This document shows positions 36,294-44,564 of a stretch of 62,128 nt of DNA, piece after piece. A model generated the notes under the pieces. That model did not search any database and had not been told where the DNA came from. It worked only from the letters and a program-made list of their open reading frames with translations. The position numbers and the translations under genes are program-made. Numbering within the stretch: position 1 is the first letter of the stretch; the number at the start of each line of letters is the position of its first letter. The stretch comes from Lachnospiraceae bacterium (GTDB lineage: Bacteria > Bacillota > Clostridia > Lachnospirales > Lachnospiraceae), in the NCBI GenBank assembly GCA_015057445.1, contig SVEI01000009.1, positions 1-62,128 of the forward strand. Reading direction: 5' to 3'.

Positions 36294-36987
36294 GGAAGTA
36301 TATAAAATATGGGCACCTGTAGGTAAGAGGTGGGTAGACTGGGTAAGACCAGTTCCTTTTGTTACCATAGGTCATTATTCTAAAAGTTATGGGGTAATTC
36401 TTCAGCCACCAGCTTCCATTCAATTTCTAGAGAAACAGGAAGAAAACCAGCTAAAAACTATATTAGGAATTAATGGATGGGAAAAGTCTTATCTAGAAAG
36501 AACTGCAGTAATAGTTGATATGTGTGGTGGAGAAAGTGTTAGCTATGGAGTTGCCCTTACAGACTATGGTTTTAGACCAATTCCTGTATTTAACGGCACT
36601 ATAGAACAACAGGGAGCAAGGGCTACAGTGGATAACCAGTCAGTTGGTATGGCCTTAGAGCTTATGGCAAAAGAGCTTCTTGAGAAGGAAATAGCTGATG
36701 ATGCCAGACCTGCATTTTTGCTGGATAGAAATAGATTAAACAGGTATAAGCTTGATGACTCTGTGTATGATAATAGCTGGGATGTGTACCCGCAGGACCT
36801 GCCATCACCTAAGTTTTTTTTAGAAAATAGTATAGAAAACATCTTGGTGATTGGTGGTAAAAAAATATCTAAAGATATAAAAAAAATTCTGGTTGATCAC
36901 CAGAAGAAAGGGCTAAAAATATTCCATACAGATGGATATGAGATGCCTAGGCAGCAGTTGGTCTGGAAACTGCCAAGCTGGGATTAA
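36283..36987 (+). CDS. Unrecognised protein coupled to the ATP-grasp ligase
   Basis: I do not recognise this 234-residue protein. It begins MTAKEVYKIWAPVGKRWVDW, has no signal peptide or membrane helix and contains VIVDMCGGESVSYGVALTDYG, which could be a nucleotide- or substrate-binding loop, and a short Rossmann-like strand ENILVIGGKKISKDIKKIL near the C-terminus. The ATG lies 11 bases inside the ligase gene behind AAGGAGG, so the two products are made together. A second subunit of the ligase, or a binding protein for its acceptor, is the simplest idea. Confidence 0.55.
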   Translation: MTAKEVYKIWAPVGKRWVDWVRPVPFVTIGHYSKSYGVILQPPASIQFLEKQEENQLKTILGINGWEKSYLERTAVIVDMCGGESVSYGVALTDYGFRPIPVFNGTIEQQGARATVDNQSVGMALELMAKELLEKEIADDARPAFLLDRNRLNRYKLDDSVYDNSWDVYPQDLPSPKFFLENSIENILVIGGKKISKDIKKILVDHQKKGLKIFHTDGYEMPRQQLVWKLPSWD

Positions 36988-37070
36988 ATGAGGATAAAGA
37001 AAGTATAAATAATATAATAAGTAAAACAGCTAAACAGCATAATCATTAAAGTAAAAAAGAGGAAAAAATA

Positions 37071-38543
37071 TTGATAAAATTCGAAGGTCGTATAGTCCAA
37101 TTTGGATTCGGCGCAGTGGGTAAAAGCTTCTATGAAAAACTACCCCAGGAATTACAATTTAATGAGAACAACTACTATGTTATAACTAGGGAAGAGATAG
37201 AATTAATTGCATATGTAAATCTAGGAGGCATAGTAGCTAATTTTATCACCGCAGAGATAACCAGAGACAATTTTAAGGAAATCTTTGGCACTTATCTAAG
37301 AGAGGGTGATTTGCTTATTGATTTTGCAGATACAGTAGGAACTAGAGATATCTGTGAGTGGTGTGCTAAGGAAAATATTATGTATATAAATACAGGTGAA
37401 GCAGATTGGCCTGATCACTGGTATTCAATATTTGAAGAGCATGATAAGAAAATAGATTTAAAGAATATATTTGCCACTAATCAAGACAAGAACAAATATC
37501 CAATAGTTCTTCATCACGGCAATAATCCAGGGTTAGTGTCCCATTTTGTGCGAGCAGCTTTGGGGTACATAGTAACAACTCAATTTAAAAGGGATAAAGA
37601 ATTAAAGAGACTTCTTAAAGAGCAAAGATTTAACCATATAGCTTGTTATTTAGGGTTAAGACAGATACATGTCAGTGATATAGATTTGCAGAAGGTAAGG
37701 GGGAGCTTTGATGAAAAGCTTCTAGTTAATACCTGGTGTACGGATTCCTTCTGGTTTGAAATGTTAAGTGAGGCAACCCTTGATGTGGGAACCTTTGAAG
37801 AAGTGGATTTTGAAGATCAGTGCAACATGTACCACAAGGAAAAAGGTTACATGGAATTTAAAGCTTTGGCAGTGGATAAAAGATGTGCCACATATTATCC
37901 AGAAGGAGTCTTTGAGGGCCACTTGGTGCCACATGAGGAGACTATTTCTATAGCAAAAAGCCTGGAAGTTTCTCAGGATGGAAGGGTTATATATCGTCCC
38001 AGTGTTGCATTTATATACAAACCATGTGATTATGCCAGTGAATTCCTTAAGAAATCAAAGGTAAATGAATATCCTAACCCTGACCCATCAAGGCCTATTG
38101 ACTGTGAGAATGAAAAAGGGATTTCTATAGTAAGGGGATATATATATCCAGAGAATGTGGAGATGTTGTATGAAGATAAAATAGAATCCGGGACAGAATA
38201 TGTAGGTGTATTTCTTATGGGAGAAAGATTTGATCCAGTGTGGGTAGGCAATCGCATAGAGTTACCATTCCTATCAAAGGGAAAATCCAACCACCAGTGG
38301 CAGACTCCAACCATAACACCAGTAGCTATGTCAGCCTTATCAGCAGTATGCTGGATGCTTAAGAATAAAGATAAAGGTGGGATATACTTTCCTGAGGAAA
38401 TCCCAGATTATAAGGGGATAATAAAAACCGCAGAAAAGTATATCTCCAAAACCATATACAAAACCTTCACCAAAGATGATGTAGAAAGAGAACTCAAAGT
38501 AAACTTTGAAAACCTGCAAGTGAAGGATATATTTAGAAGTTAA
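37071..38543 (+). CDS. hss: Homospermidine synthase (saccharopine dehydrogenase-like fold)
   Basis: The 490-residue protein has an N-terminal NAD-binding Rossmann fold (IVQFGFGAVGKSFYEKL) and the family signatures INTGEADWPDHWY, LHHGNNPGLVSHFVRAAL and FLMGERFDPVWVGN. Homospermidine synthase uses NAD to move an aminobutyl group from putrescine (or spermidine) to putrescine, giving sym-homospermidine. The start is TTG at 37071 after AAGAGGAAAA. It closes the operon 83 bases after the previous gene and converges on the DUF2207 gene, where the two stop codons overlap. The length matches bacterial Hss. The alternative, a related carboxyspermidine-type dehydrogenase, is less likely given the HGNNPG motif. 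Confidence 0.88.
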   Translation: MIKFEGRIVQFGFGAVGKSFYEKLPQELQFNENNYYVITREEIELIAYVNLGGIVANFITAEITRDNFKEIFGTYLREGDLLIDFADTVGTRDICEWCAKENIMYINTGEADWPDHWYSIFEEHDKKIDLKNIFATNQDKNKYPIVLHHGNNPGLVSHFVRAALGYIVTTQFKRDKELKRLLKEQRFNHIACYLGLRQIHVSDIDLQKVRGSFDEKLLVNTWCTDSFWFEMLSEATLDVGTFEEVDFEDQCNMYHKEKGYMEFKALAVDKRCATYYPEGVFEGHLVPHEETISIAKSLEVSQDGRVIYRPSVAFIYKPCDYASEFLKKSKVNEYPNPDPSRPIDCENEKGISIVRGYIYPENVEMLYEDKIESGTEYVGVFLMGERFDPVWVGNRIELPFLSKGKSNHQWQTPTITPVAMSALSAVCWMLKNKDKGGIYFPEEIPDYKGIIKTAEKYISKTIYKTFTKDDVERELKVNFENLQVKDIFRS

Positions 38544-40609
38544 CTTCCGCCACCGCCGTAGCTTCCGAAGCTACGACCGCCACCAGTATATCCTCTACTA
38601 CTAGCTGTGGCCTTATGAATTCTTGAACCACTTCGAACAGCGCGTCCTATACCGCGGCTACTTCTGTGAATTCGGCCCGTTCTAATATATGTGTTATTAA
38701 ACATGCCATAATCGTAGTAATAATCCATAGTAGCATTTGTTGCCTCAGGGAACTTAACTCCAAGAGCTTCAGTAACCTTAGTAGGAATGCCAAAGGCTGT
38801 TGCGTAGATGAAGAATCTTTCCCATACAGGCATATTTGCCACATTGGATTCTGACATAATATGGTCACTTTTAAGGTAGTTGTAAAGTCCGCGCCATTTA
38901 GCGTATTCTGTCTCACCTGCCTGGGTAAGAAGAACATAATTACCTGCTGTCATATAAAGGTAAATGGAGCATACGAGGCATGTGATTCCTAGTATAGTAT
39001 AGGAGCCAAAGGCTAAGTCCAATCTAGTAAAGCTTGAAATAAGGTTTACTATAGTTAATAGAATAATTCCCCATTTTCTATAGGATTTTGCAGATTTGAG
39101 AAGCTGGTCTTTAAGCTCTGTAAAATCCGCTTTTTGTATGTAACCACCGTTGACACCAGTGTTGGTAATGGCCTTCTTGATATTTTCTTCAAAGGTTCCG
39201 GTATACTCATAATCCTGAGAAACTCTTCTCTGGAAAGTGCTCATAAGAATCTGATTATTACTAGCGTGACGTACCAGAAGGTTGTAATATAAGATCTCAC
39301 TTTCAGTAAGAGGTTCCGCAGGCATAATGGATTCTTCCTGACCCTGAGCAGGATTCTTAATTGTAATCATAGCATCATTTGTGCCATATTCAGATATCTC
39401 AACATAATCCTTTCTAGCCAAGCTAAGAAGTAGTGCAGAATAGATGCCTGAATCGTCTTTAGGCTTGCTATCTTTGGAGAAAATTAGGGCTGCTGCAAAA
39501 TTAGGATCTAAGTCGCTAGGAATTCCTGTGTAGAATTCTGGAATTTCTGCTGGTTCATAGAATATGTGCTTAGTATGCATACGTTTTTTTGTATTAAAGG
39601 TTTTAAATAGTATGCATGCTGCGATTATAAACAATATAGCAAAAATTATGATTTTAAGTGTATTATAGTTGCCTGGTTTATTATGTTCTAAACGGGCATC
39701 ATATCTAATTTCATTTAAAGCATAGTCAGAAGTATAATCGTTATGCAGTGCACTATCTGTTAATATATGTTTATCTTGGTCGTATGCTACAAGCTCAAAC
39801 TCTAGATACTGGTTATATGCCTTAAATTGAAGATCCTCTTCATCTAGGTCTATAGCGAAGGTGTGATATCCAGGATGAAGAGTAGATGATTCATGTACGG
39901 AAAAGCCATTATTGTTTGTGCCATAGGTGTAATATTCGTAGTTATCAGTACTAGGCATATCTTCATCAGGAATTAGTATCTCAGCCTTATATGATTCTAG
40001 ATCTGTAACAGGCATCTCTCCATAAAGTAACAGATAAAGGTCAGAGCAATCTTTATATTTAAGTCCCACGTGGTTTATCTCATAGCATATCACAAATGTA
40101 ACCTCATCCCTATAGATTCCGTCTACATAGAAGAATAAAGCTTCATAGCGATCGCTAGCTTTGTTGTAAGGTCCCGGACTGTGGTACCAGGTTCCGGCAA
40201 GTTCTTCCACCTCGTAATTATTCCATTCATAGCTACTGCATTCTTCAAGTTCCATCAGACTTCCGTCATCCATAACCTGATGTACAGAAAGAACATCGTA
40301 GTCAAGTCTAAGTCCGTCCACCTCCTGCTCAATTAGGTCTCTCCACAGCTCGTAGCACAAGTCATCTTTGCTGGATTGGTGAACATCAAAAGTGACACGT
40401 TCTACAACCATAGCCTTTGTTCCGCGAGATGAATCGTCGTCATATATTATCTGAGCTTCCACATCTGTAAGCTTTTGATAGTCCCAAGGACTTAGGTCAA
40501 TATAATCAAACAAGTATCCATATTGACCTGCGAAGATAGCTATAATTGGGAGTAAGAAGCACAGTGCAAAAAGACTAAAATATAATGTTAGACATCCTTT
40601 AGGGTTCAT
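38540..40609 (-). CDS. DUF2207 membrane protein with Gly/Ser-rich tail
   Basis: This 689-residue protein has an N-terminal helix (about 8-30), a long outside beta-rich domain (about 40-330), a helix at about 345-362 and a cytoplasmic region with winged-helix-like features (residues 380-510). Two further helices lie near 525-575, and the C-terminus is rich in Gly, Ser and Arg, ending in SFGSYGGGGS. This is the standard architecture of DUF2207, a family of unknown function widespread in Gram-positive bacteria. AGGAGG precedes the ATG. It is the third gene of a minus-strand operon with DUF1538 and the P-II-like gene. Its stop codon overlaps that of hss. Confidence 0.85.
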   Translation of the reverse strand: MNPKGCLTLYFSLFALCFLLPIIAIFAGQYGYLFDYIDLSPWDYQKLTDVEAQIIYDDDSSRGTKAMVVERVTFDVHQSSKDDLCYELWRDLIEQEVDGLRLDYDVLSVHQVMDDGSLMELEECSSYEWNNYEVEELAGTWYHSPGPYNKASDRYEALFFYVDGIYRDEVTFVICYEINHVGLKYKDCSDLYLLLYGEMPVTDLESYKAEILIPDEDMPSTDNYEYYTYGTNNNGFSVHESSTLHPGYHTFAIDLDEEDLQFKAYNQYLEFELVAYDQDKHILTDSALHNDYTSDYALNEIRYDARLEHNKPGNYNTLKIIIFAILFIIAACILFKTFNTKKRMHTKHIFYEPAEIPEFYTGIPSDLDPNFAAALIFSKDSKPKDDSGIYSALLLSLARKDYVEISEYGTNDAMITIKNPAQGQEESIMPAEPLTESEILYYNLLVRHASNNQILMSTFQRRVSQDYEYTGTFEENIKKAITNTGVNGGYIQKADFTELKDQLLKSAKSYRKWGIILLTIVNLISSFTRLDLAFGSYTILGITCLVCSIYLYMTAGNYVLLTQAGETEYAKWRGLYNYLKSDHIMSESNVANMPVWERFFIYATAFGIPTKVTEALGVKFPEATNATMDYYYDYGMFNNTYIRTGRIHRSSRGIGRAVRSGSRIHKATASSRGYTGGGRSFGSYGGGGS

Positions 40610-40638
40610 ATATTATCCTCCTGTATGTTTTCCTTTAT

Positions 40639-41316
40639 TTAATCTTCCAAAAGTCTAAGTCCAGCAGTATCAGTTACGGGAAGAGAGAAACATATAGCCT
40701 TAGCTTTGGTGTTAAGTCCTGCTTCTTCCATAATAGCTTGCATAATTGGGTTCTTCTGTCCGGTTTTCACAACTATATATATAAGTTCCTTTTCTTGAGC
40801 TAAAGAAACTCCCATGAATTTTTCGGCAACAGCCATACCGGTTCCCTTTGCATGGATAACGGTACCACCATAAGCCCCAGCCTTTCTTGCTGCATCCATA
40901 ATAAGGTTTGTATATCCTAGCTCTGAGATTACTACAATCAAATCGTGGTCTGTATTCTTCAATGTGGATTCCTCCTTTTTCTCATACTTATCATTTTCTA
41001 TCAGAAACTGTAGTGCTTTTCTTCCGCCTATACTACTTAGGGGAATTGTAAATGCAACTCCACCACCAGGGGCATCAATTTTAAGCACCTTTTCCAGTTG
41101 TTTTTTTACAGTAAGCCATTTGTCTTCTTCTATGATAGCAGTTACAACTGTTTTTTCCTTGGATTCAAGACCAAGCATATCCATAGTTTCATTAGAAACT
41201 GTACCGTACCCCAGGGAAAGAAACATGACATTAAGGTTGTTTTCCTGATACAGCTTAGCGTAGCTTGATGCGATTTTTCTATCCACTATGGTGGTCATCA
41301 TATATAAATCTCCCAT
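40639..41316 (-). CDS. Duplicated P-II-like signal protein
   Basis: This 225-residue protein contains two P-II (GlnB)-like ferredoxin folds. The C-terminal copy (about 112-215) is clearer: LIVVISELGYTNLIMDAARKAGAYGGTVIHAKGT, a T-loop-position segment and a KELIYIVVKTGQKNPIMQAI strand-helix. The N-terminal copy (about 5-105) is more diverged. P-II proteins bind ATP/ADP, 2-oxoglutarate or other small ligands and plug or tune transporters. It lies directly after DUF1538, a combination known in Firmicutes, so it most likely regulates that transporter. GGAGG precedes the ATG. Confidence 0.8.
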   Translation of the reverse strand: MGDLYMMTTIVDRKIASSYAKLYQENNLNVMFLSLGYGTVSNETMDMLGLESKEKTVVTAIIEEDKWLTVKKQLEKVLKIDAPGGGVAFTIPLSSIGGRKALQFLIENDKYEKKEESTLKNTDHDLIVVISELGYTNLIMDAARKAGAYGGTVIHAKGTGMAVAEKFMGVSLAQEKELIYIVVKTGQKNPIMQAIMEEAGLNTKAKAICFSLPVTDTAGLRLLED

Positions 41317-41364
41317 ATATCCTCCTTTTATAATTCAAACAATATAATCTTATGGGCGAAAGGT

Positions 41365-42915
41365 TTACAACTCAATGATTTCCATATCGCCGTAAGAGGC
41401 AAGTGCTTCACGGTCTGCCTGACTGGCAAGCTCTTTGTGAAGCTTGCTGTCCTTAATTCTATATATAAGTCCCATAATCTGAATAGCTATAAGGGGTGTC
41501 ATTGCAACCATAGAAACTATACCAAAGGCGTCAGCTACTATGTTGCCACCCACTGCCTGGCAGGCGCCCATAGCAAATGGAAGCAAAAATGTAGCAGTCA
41601 TAGGTCCTGATGCAACTCCACCAGAGTCGAATGCTATAGCCGTGAATATTTTAGGTACGAAGAAAGTAAGCGCTAAAGCGATAAAATATCCTGGCACAAG
41701 AAGCCACATTATGGAAATTCCTGTAAGAACTCTAGTCATGGCAAGACCAACAGATGCGGCTACACCAAGAGACAGGGAAGTCCCCATGGCTTTGGCTGAT
41801 ATGGCTCCATCTGTAAGTTCTTCAACCTGCTTGGTAAGGACAAATACAGCAGGTTCGGCTTTAACAATAAAGTAACCGATTAACATACCTATAGGAATAA
41901 TAATCCATTTAATATCAAGGGCGGCAATAGTTGCTCCAAGGTAGTTTCCTGCAGGCATAAATCCTACATTTACCCCTGTTAAGAAAAGTACCAAACCAAT
42001 ATACGTGTAAACAATTCCTACAGTAATTTTTAAAATAGTTTTCTTATTTATATCTCGAACAATTAATTGCATAATAGTGAAGAATACAACTATAGGTAGC
42101 AGAGAAACAGCAATTTCGTGAATGTATGTAGGAATCTCTGCAGAAAATAGTTTCCAAAGGTCAACAGTATTCTCAATATCTGGAATAGAATCGGATACAT
42201 GTTCGCTAGAACCAGGCTTGTAAAGGATTCCTAAAATCATTACTGCAAGTATAGGGCCAATTGAACACATAGATACCAGACCAAAGCTGTCGTCTGCTGC
42301 ATGTTTATCGCTTCGAATAGCAGATATACCGATACCGAAGGCCATAATAAATGGAACAGTCATAGGTCCGGTTGTAACACCACCAGAGTCAAATGCCACC
42401 GATAGGAAGTCCTTTTGAACAAATGGTGTAAGTGCAAATATAATAACGTAGAATAATACAAGTAAAAGGGATAGGGGAATGCTAAGAAGCATTCGGAGTA
42501 TTGCAATTACGAGGAATAGGGCTACACCTAGTGCAACCGCAAGTATTAATGTAATATTTGGGATGGATGGTACCTGGTTAGCCAAAACCTGAAGATCTGG
42601 TTCAGATATGGTAATAACAAAACCCATTACAAAGCTGACAAAAATAACAATAAATAGATTCTTTGATTTTGTCATTATGGTACCGGTTCTCTCTCCTATA
42701 GGAGTCATAGATAACTCCACTCCAACATTAAAGAATAGCATACCTACTATAAGTAGGGTGGCACCTACCAAGAATGTCATTAAAATACTTGGGGGAATAG
42801 GTGCTATAGTAAAGCACAGTAAAAGTACTATAGCGAGAATTGGCATAACAGCCTTCATGGTCTCAGTGAATTTTTCTGAAAATTTACTTTTTAGTCTTGA
42901 ATGTGGTAGTTTCAA
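41365..42915 (-). CDS. DUF1538 membrane protein, putative transporter
   Basis: This 516-residue polytopic protein has about 12 helices and an internal duplication. Both halves contain AFDSGGVTTGPMTVPF / AFDSGGVASGPMTATF and an ADDSFGLVSM / ADAFGIVSM motif followed by a conserved hydrophobic helix. The Asp-Ser-Gly-Gly and Gly-Pro-Met repeats look like a pseudo-symmetric substrate path. The family has no proven substrate. The start is TTG with AAAGG about 11 bases upstream; no better ATG is visible. It is the first gene of the minus-strand operon and is paired with a P-II-like regulator. Confidence 0.85.
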   Translation of the reverse strand: MKLPHSRLKSKFSEKFTETMKAVMPILAIVLLLCFTIAPIPPSILMTFLVGATLLIVGMLFFNVGVELSMTPIGERTGTIMTKSKNLFIVIFVSFVMGFVITISEPDLQVLANQVPSIPNITLILAVALGVALFLVIAILRMLLSIPLSLLLVLFYVIIFALTPFVQKDFLSVAFDSGGVTTGPMTVPFIMAFGIGISAIRSDKHAADDSFGLVSMCSIGPILAVMILGILYKPGSSEHVSDSIPDIENTVDLWKLFSAEIPTYIHEIAVSLLPIVVFFTIMQLIVRDINKKTILKITVGIVYTYIGLVLFLTGVNVGFMPAGNYLGATIAALDIKWIIIPIGMLIGYFIVKAEPAVFVLTKQVEELTDGAISAKAMGTSLSLGVAASVGLAMTRVLTGISIMWLLVPGYFIALALTFFVPKIFTAIAFDSGGVASGPMTATFLLPFAMGACQAVGGNIVADAFGIVSMVAMTPLIAIQIMGLIYRIKDSKLHKELASQADREALASYGDMEIIEL

Positions 42916-42982
42916 ATCATCAGTCGCCTTTCTATAGAAATTAAGTCTAAATAATTAAACAAAAAATATTATAACCCATTAT

Positions 42983-43012
42983 ATTATAGCACAAAATACT
43001 GAGTATTGACTA
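42983..43012 (-). promoter_or_regulatory. Candidate promoter of the DUF1538 operon
   Basis: On the minus strand TAGTCA, an 18-base spacer and a perfect TATAAT lie about 70 bases before the TTG start. Confidence 0.55.
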
Positions 43013-43071
43013 CAATAATTTGTGTAGGGAGGAAAAACATAGTAATTACCTAGGCATACGGAAAGAATTTA

Positions 43072-43100
43072 TAGACTTATTACGGTAAAAGTGTTAGAAT
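43072..43100 (+). promoter_or_regulatory. Candidate promoter of trkAH
   Basis: TAGACT, 17 bases, TAGAAT. The -35 and -10 are each two mismatches or fewer from consensus. No c-di-AMP riboswitch-like element is apparent in the 150 bases upstream of trkA. Confidence 0.4.
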
Positions 43101-43163
43101 TTGTTGTAAGTGTGCTTATTTATAAAAATGTAATATAAATGATAGATAGTTTGGAGAAATGAT

Positions 43164-44549
43164 ATGGGTATCATGATGCTTAAGAATGAAAAAAGTTTGA
43201 AAATTATTATAGTAGGTTGTGGAAAAGTTGGTATGACTCTAGCAGAAAGGCTTAGTCAGGAAAAGCATGATGTAACCATCATAGATACTAATCCAGATAC
43301 AGTACAGAAGGCTACAACCTTTTTTGACGTTATGGGAGTAACGGGTAATGGAGCAAGCTTTGCCATCCAGGAGGAAGCCGGAATAAAGAAGGCGGACCTT
43401 ATTATTGCGGTTACGGCATCGGACGAGCTAAATCTTTTGTGTTGTACCATCGCTCAAAAAGTAGGTGAGTGTGCTGCAATTGCTAGAGTTAGAAATCCTG
43501 ACTATAGCGATGAATTAAGCTACTTAAGAAAACAATTAGGACTTTCTTTGATTATTAATCCTGAGTTAGAGACTGCAAAGGAAATGTCTAGACTTCTTCG
43601 TTTGCCGAATGCAATAAGTATTAATTCATTTGCAAAGGGGCATGTGGAGCTGGTTAAATTCAAGCTTCCTGATGACAATATATTGGTTGGCAAGCAGATA
43701 AAAGATGTGGGTGCTTCAAATATGGGAGTTCTTATCTGTGGTATTGAGAGTGAGGGAACTCTTGATATTCCTGACGGCTCCAATGTTTTCAAGGCAGGAG
43801 ATTTAATTTCTTTTATAGCTACACCAATCAATTCTAACAAGTTTTTTAAGCACATAGGAATGAAAACAAAACATGTTAAAGACTGTATGATTGTAGGTGG
43901 TGGAAAAACCTCTTATTATCTTTCTAAGCAGCTTAGTGAGATGAATATAAGTGTGAAGCTTATTGAGAAAGACAAGGACAACTGTGAATTCCTATGTACG
44001 TTATTGCCACAAACCTTAATTATAAATGGTGATGGAGCAGATGAATCCTTGCTTTTTGAAGAGGGTATAAAAGAGACAGGCTCGTTTATTCCACTTACAG
44101 GGTTAGATGAGGAAAATATTCTTCTCACACTCTTTGCCAAAAAACATTCAAAGGCAAAGGTAATAACCAAGATTAATAGAGGGACATTTAATGATGTAAT
44201 TGATAGTTTGGATGTGGGTAGTGTTATATATCCTAGGTATATGTCTGCAGAGACAATTATTAAATATGTTCGCGGTATGCAGAACTCTATTGGAAGTAAT
44301 ATAGAGACCTTGTACCATATATTTGAAAATAGAGCAGAGGCAATAGAATTTGAGATAACAGAAGAATCCTATGTAACAGGTAAACCGCTGATGGAGCTTA
44401 ATCTCAAGACGGATTTACTTATTGCATGTATTAACCGAAAAGGGAAAATAATTATTCCACGTGGTAATGATACTATTATGCCTGGAGATACAGTTGTTAT
44501 AATAACAGCTCACACAGGATTTAAGGATGTTAGAGATATTTTAAAATAA
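43164..44549 (+). CDS. trkA: TrkA, NAD-binding regulator of the Trk potassium channel
   Basis: The 461 residues form two RCK_N-RCK_C halves. The first opens with KIIIVGCGKVGMTLAERL and IIDTNPDTVQ (NAD-binding Rossmann fold). The second opens near residue 230 with CMIVGGGKTSYYLSKQL and LIEKDKDNCEFL. Each half ends in a TrkA-C domain with the VKF.../GD(L/T)(I/V) pattern. TrkA forms a cytoplasmic ring that gates TrkH in response to nucleotides. GGAGAAA precedes the ATG and trkH follows after 15 bases. Confidence 0.95.
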   Translation: MGIMMLKNEKSLKIIIVGCGKVGMTLAERLSQEKHDVTIIDTNPDTVQKATTFFDVMGVTGNGASFAIQEEAGIKKADLIIAVTASDELNLLCCTIAQKVGECAAIARVRNPDYSDELSYLRKQLGLSLIINPELETAKEMSRLLRLPNAISINSFAKGHVELVKFKLPDDNILVGKQIKDVGASNMGVLICGIESEGTLDIPDGSNVFKAGDLISFIATPINSNKFFKHIGMKTKHVKDCMIVGGGKTSYYLSKQLSEMNISVKLIEKDKDNCEFLCTLLPQTLIINGDGADESLLFEEGIKETGSFIPLTGLDEENILLTLFAKKHSKAKVITKINRGTFNDVIDSLDVGSVIYPRYMSAETIIKYVRGMQNSIGSNIETLYHIFENRAEAIEFEITEESYVTGKPLMELNLKTDLLIACINRKGKIIIPRGNDTIMPGDTVVIITAHTGFKDVRDILK

Positions 44550-44564
44550 AGACAGGGAACTGAT

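Noticed and set aside
43013-43163. c-di-AMP riboswitch upstream of trkAH
   Set aside because: Potassium genes often carry one, but the 150 bases are AT-rich and show none of the conserved stems or motifs.
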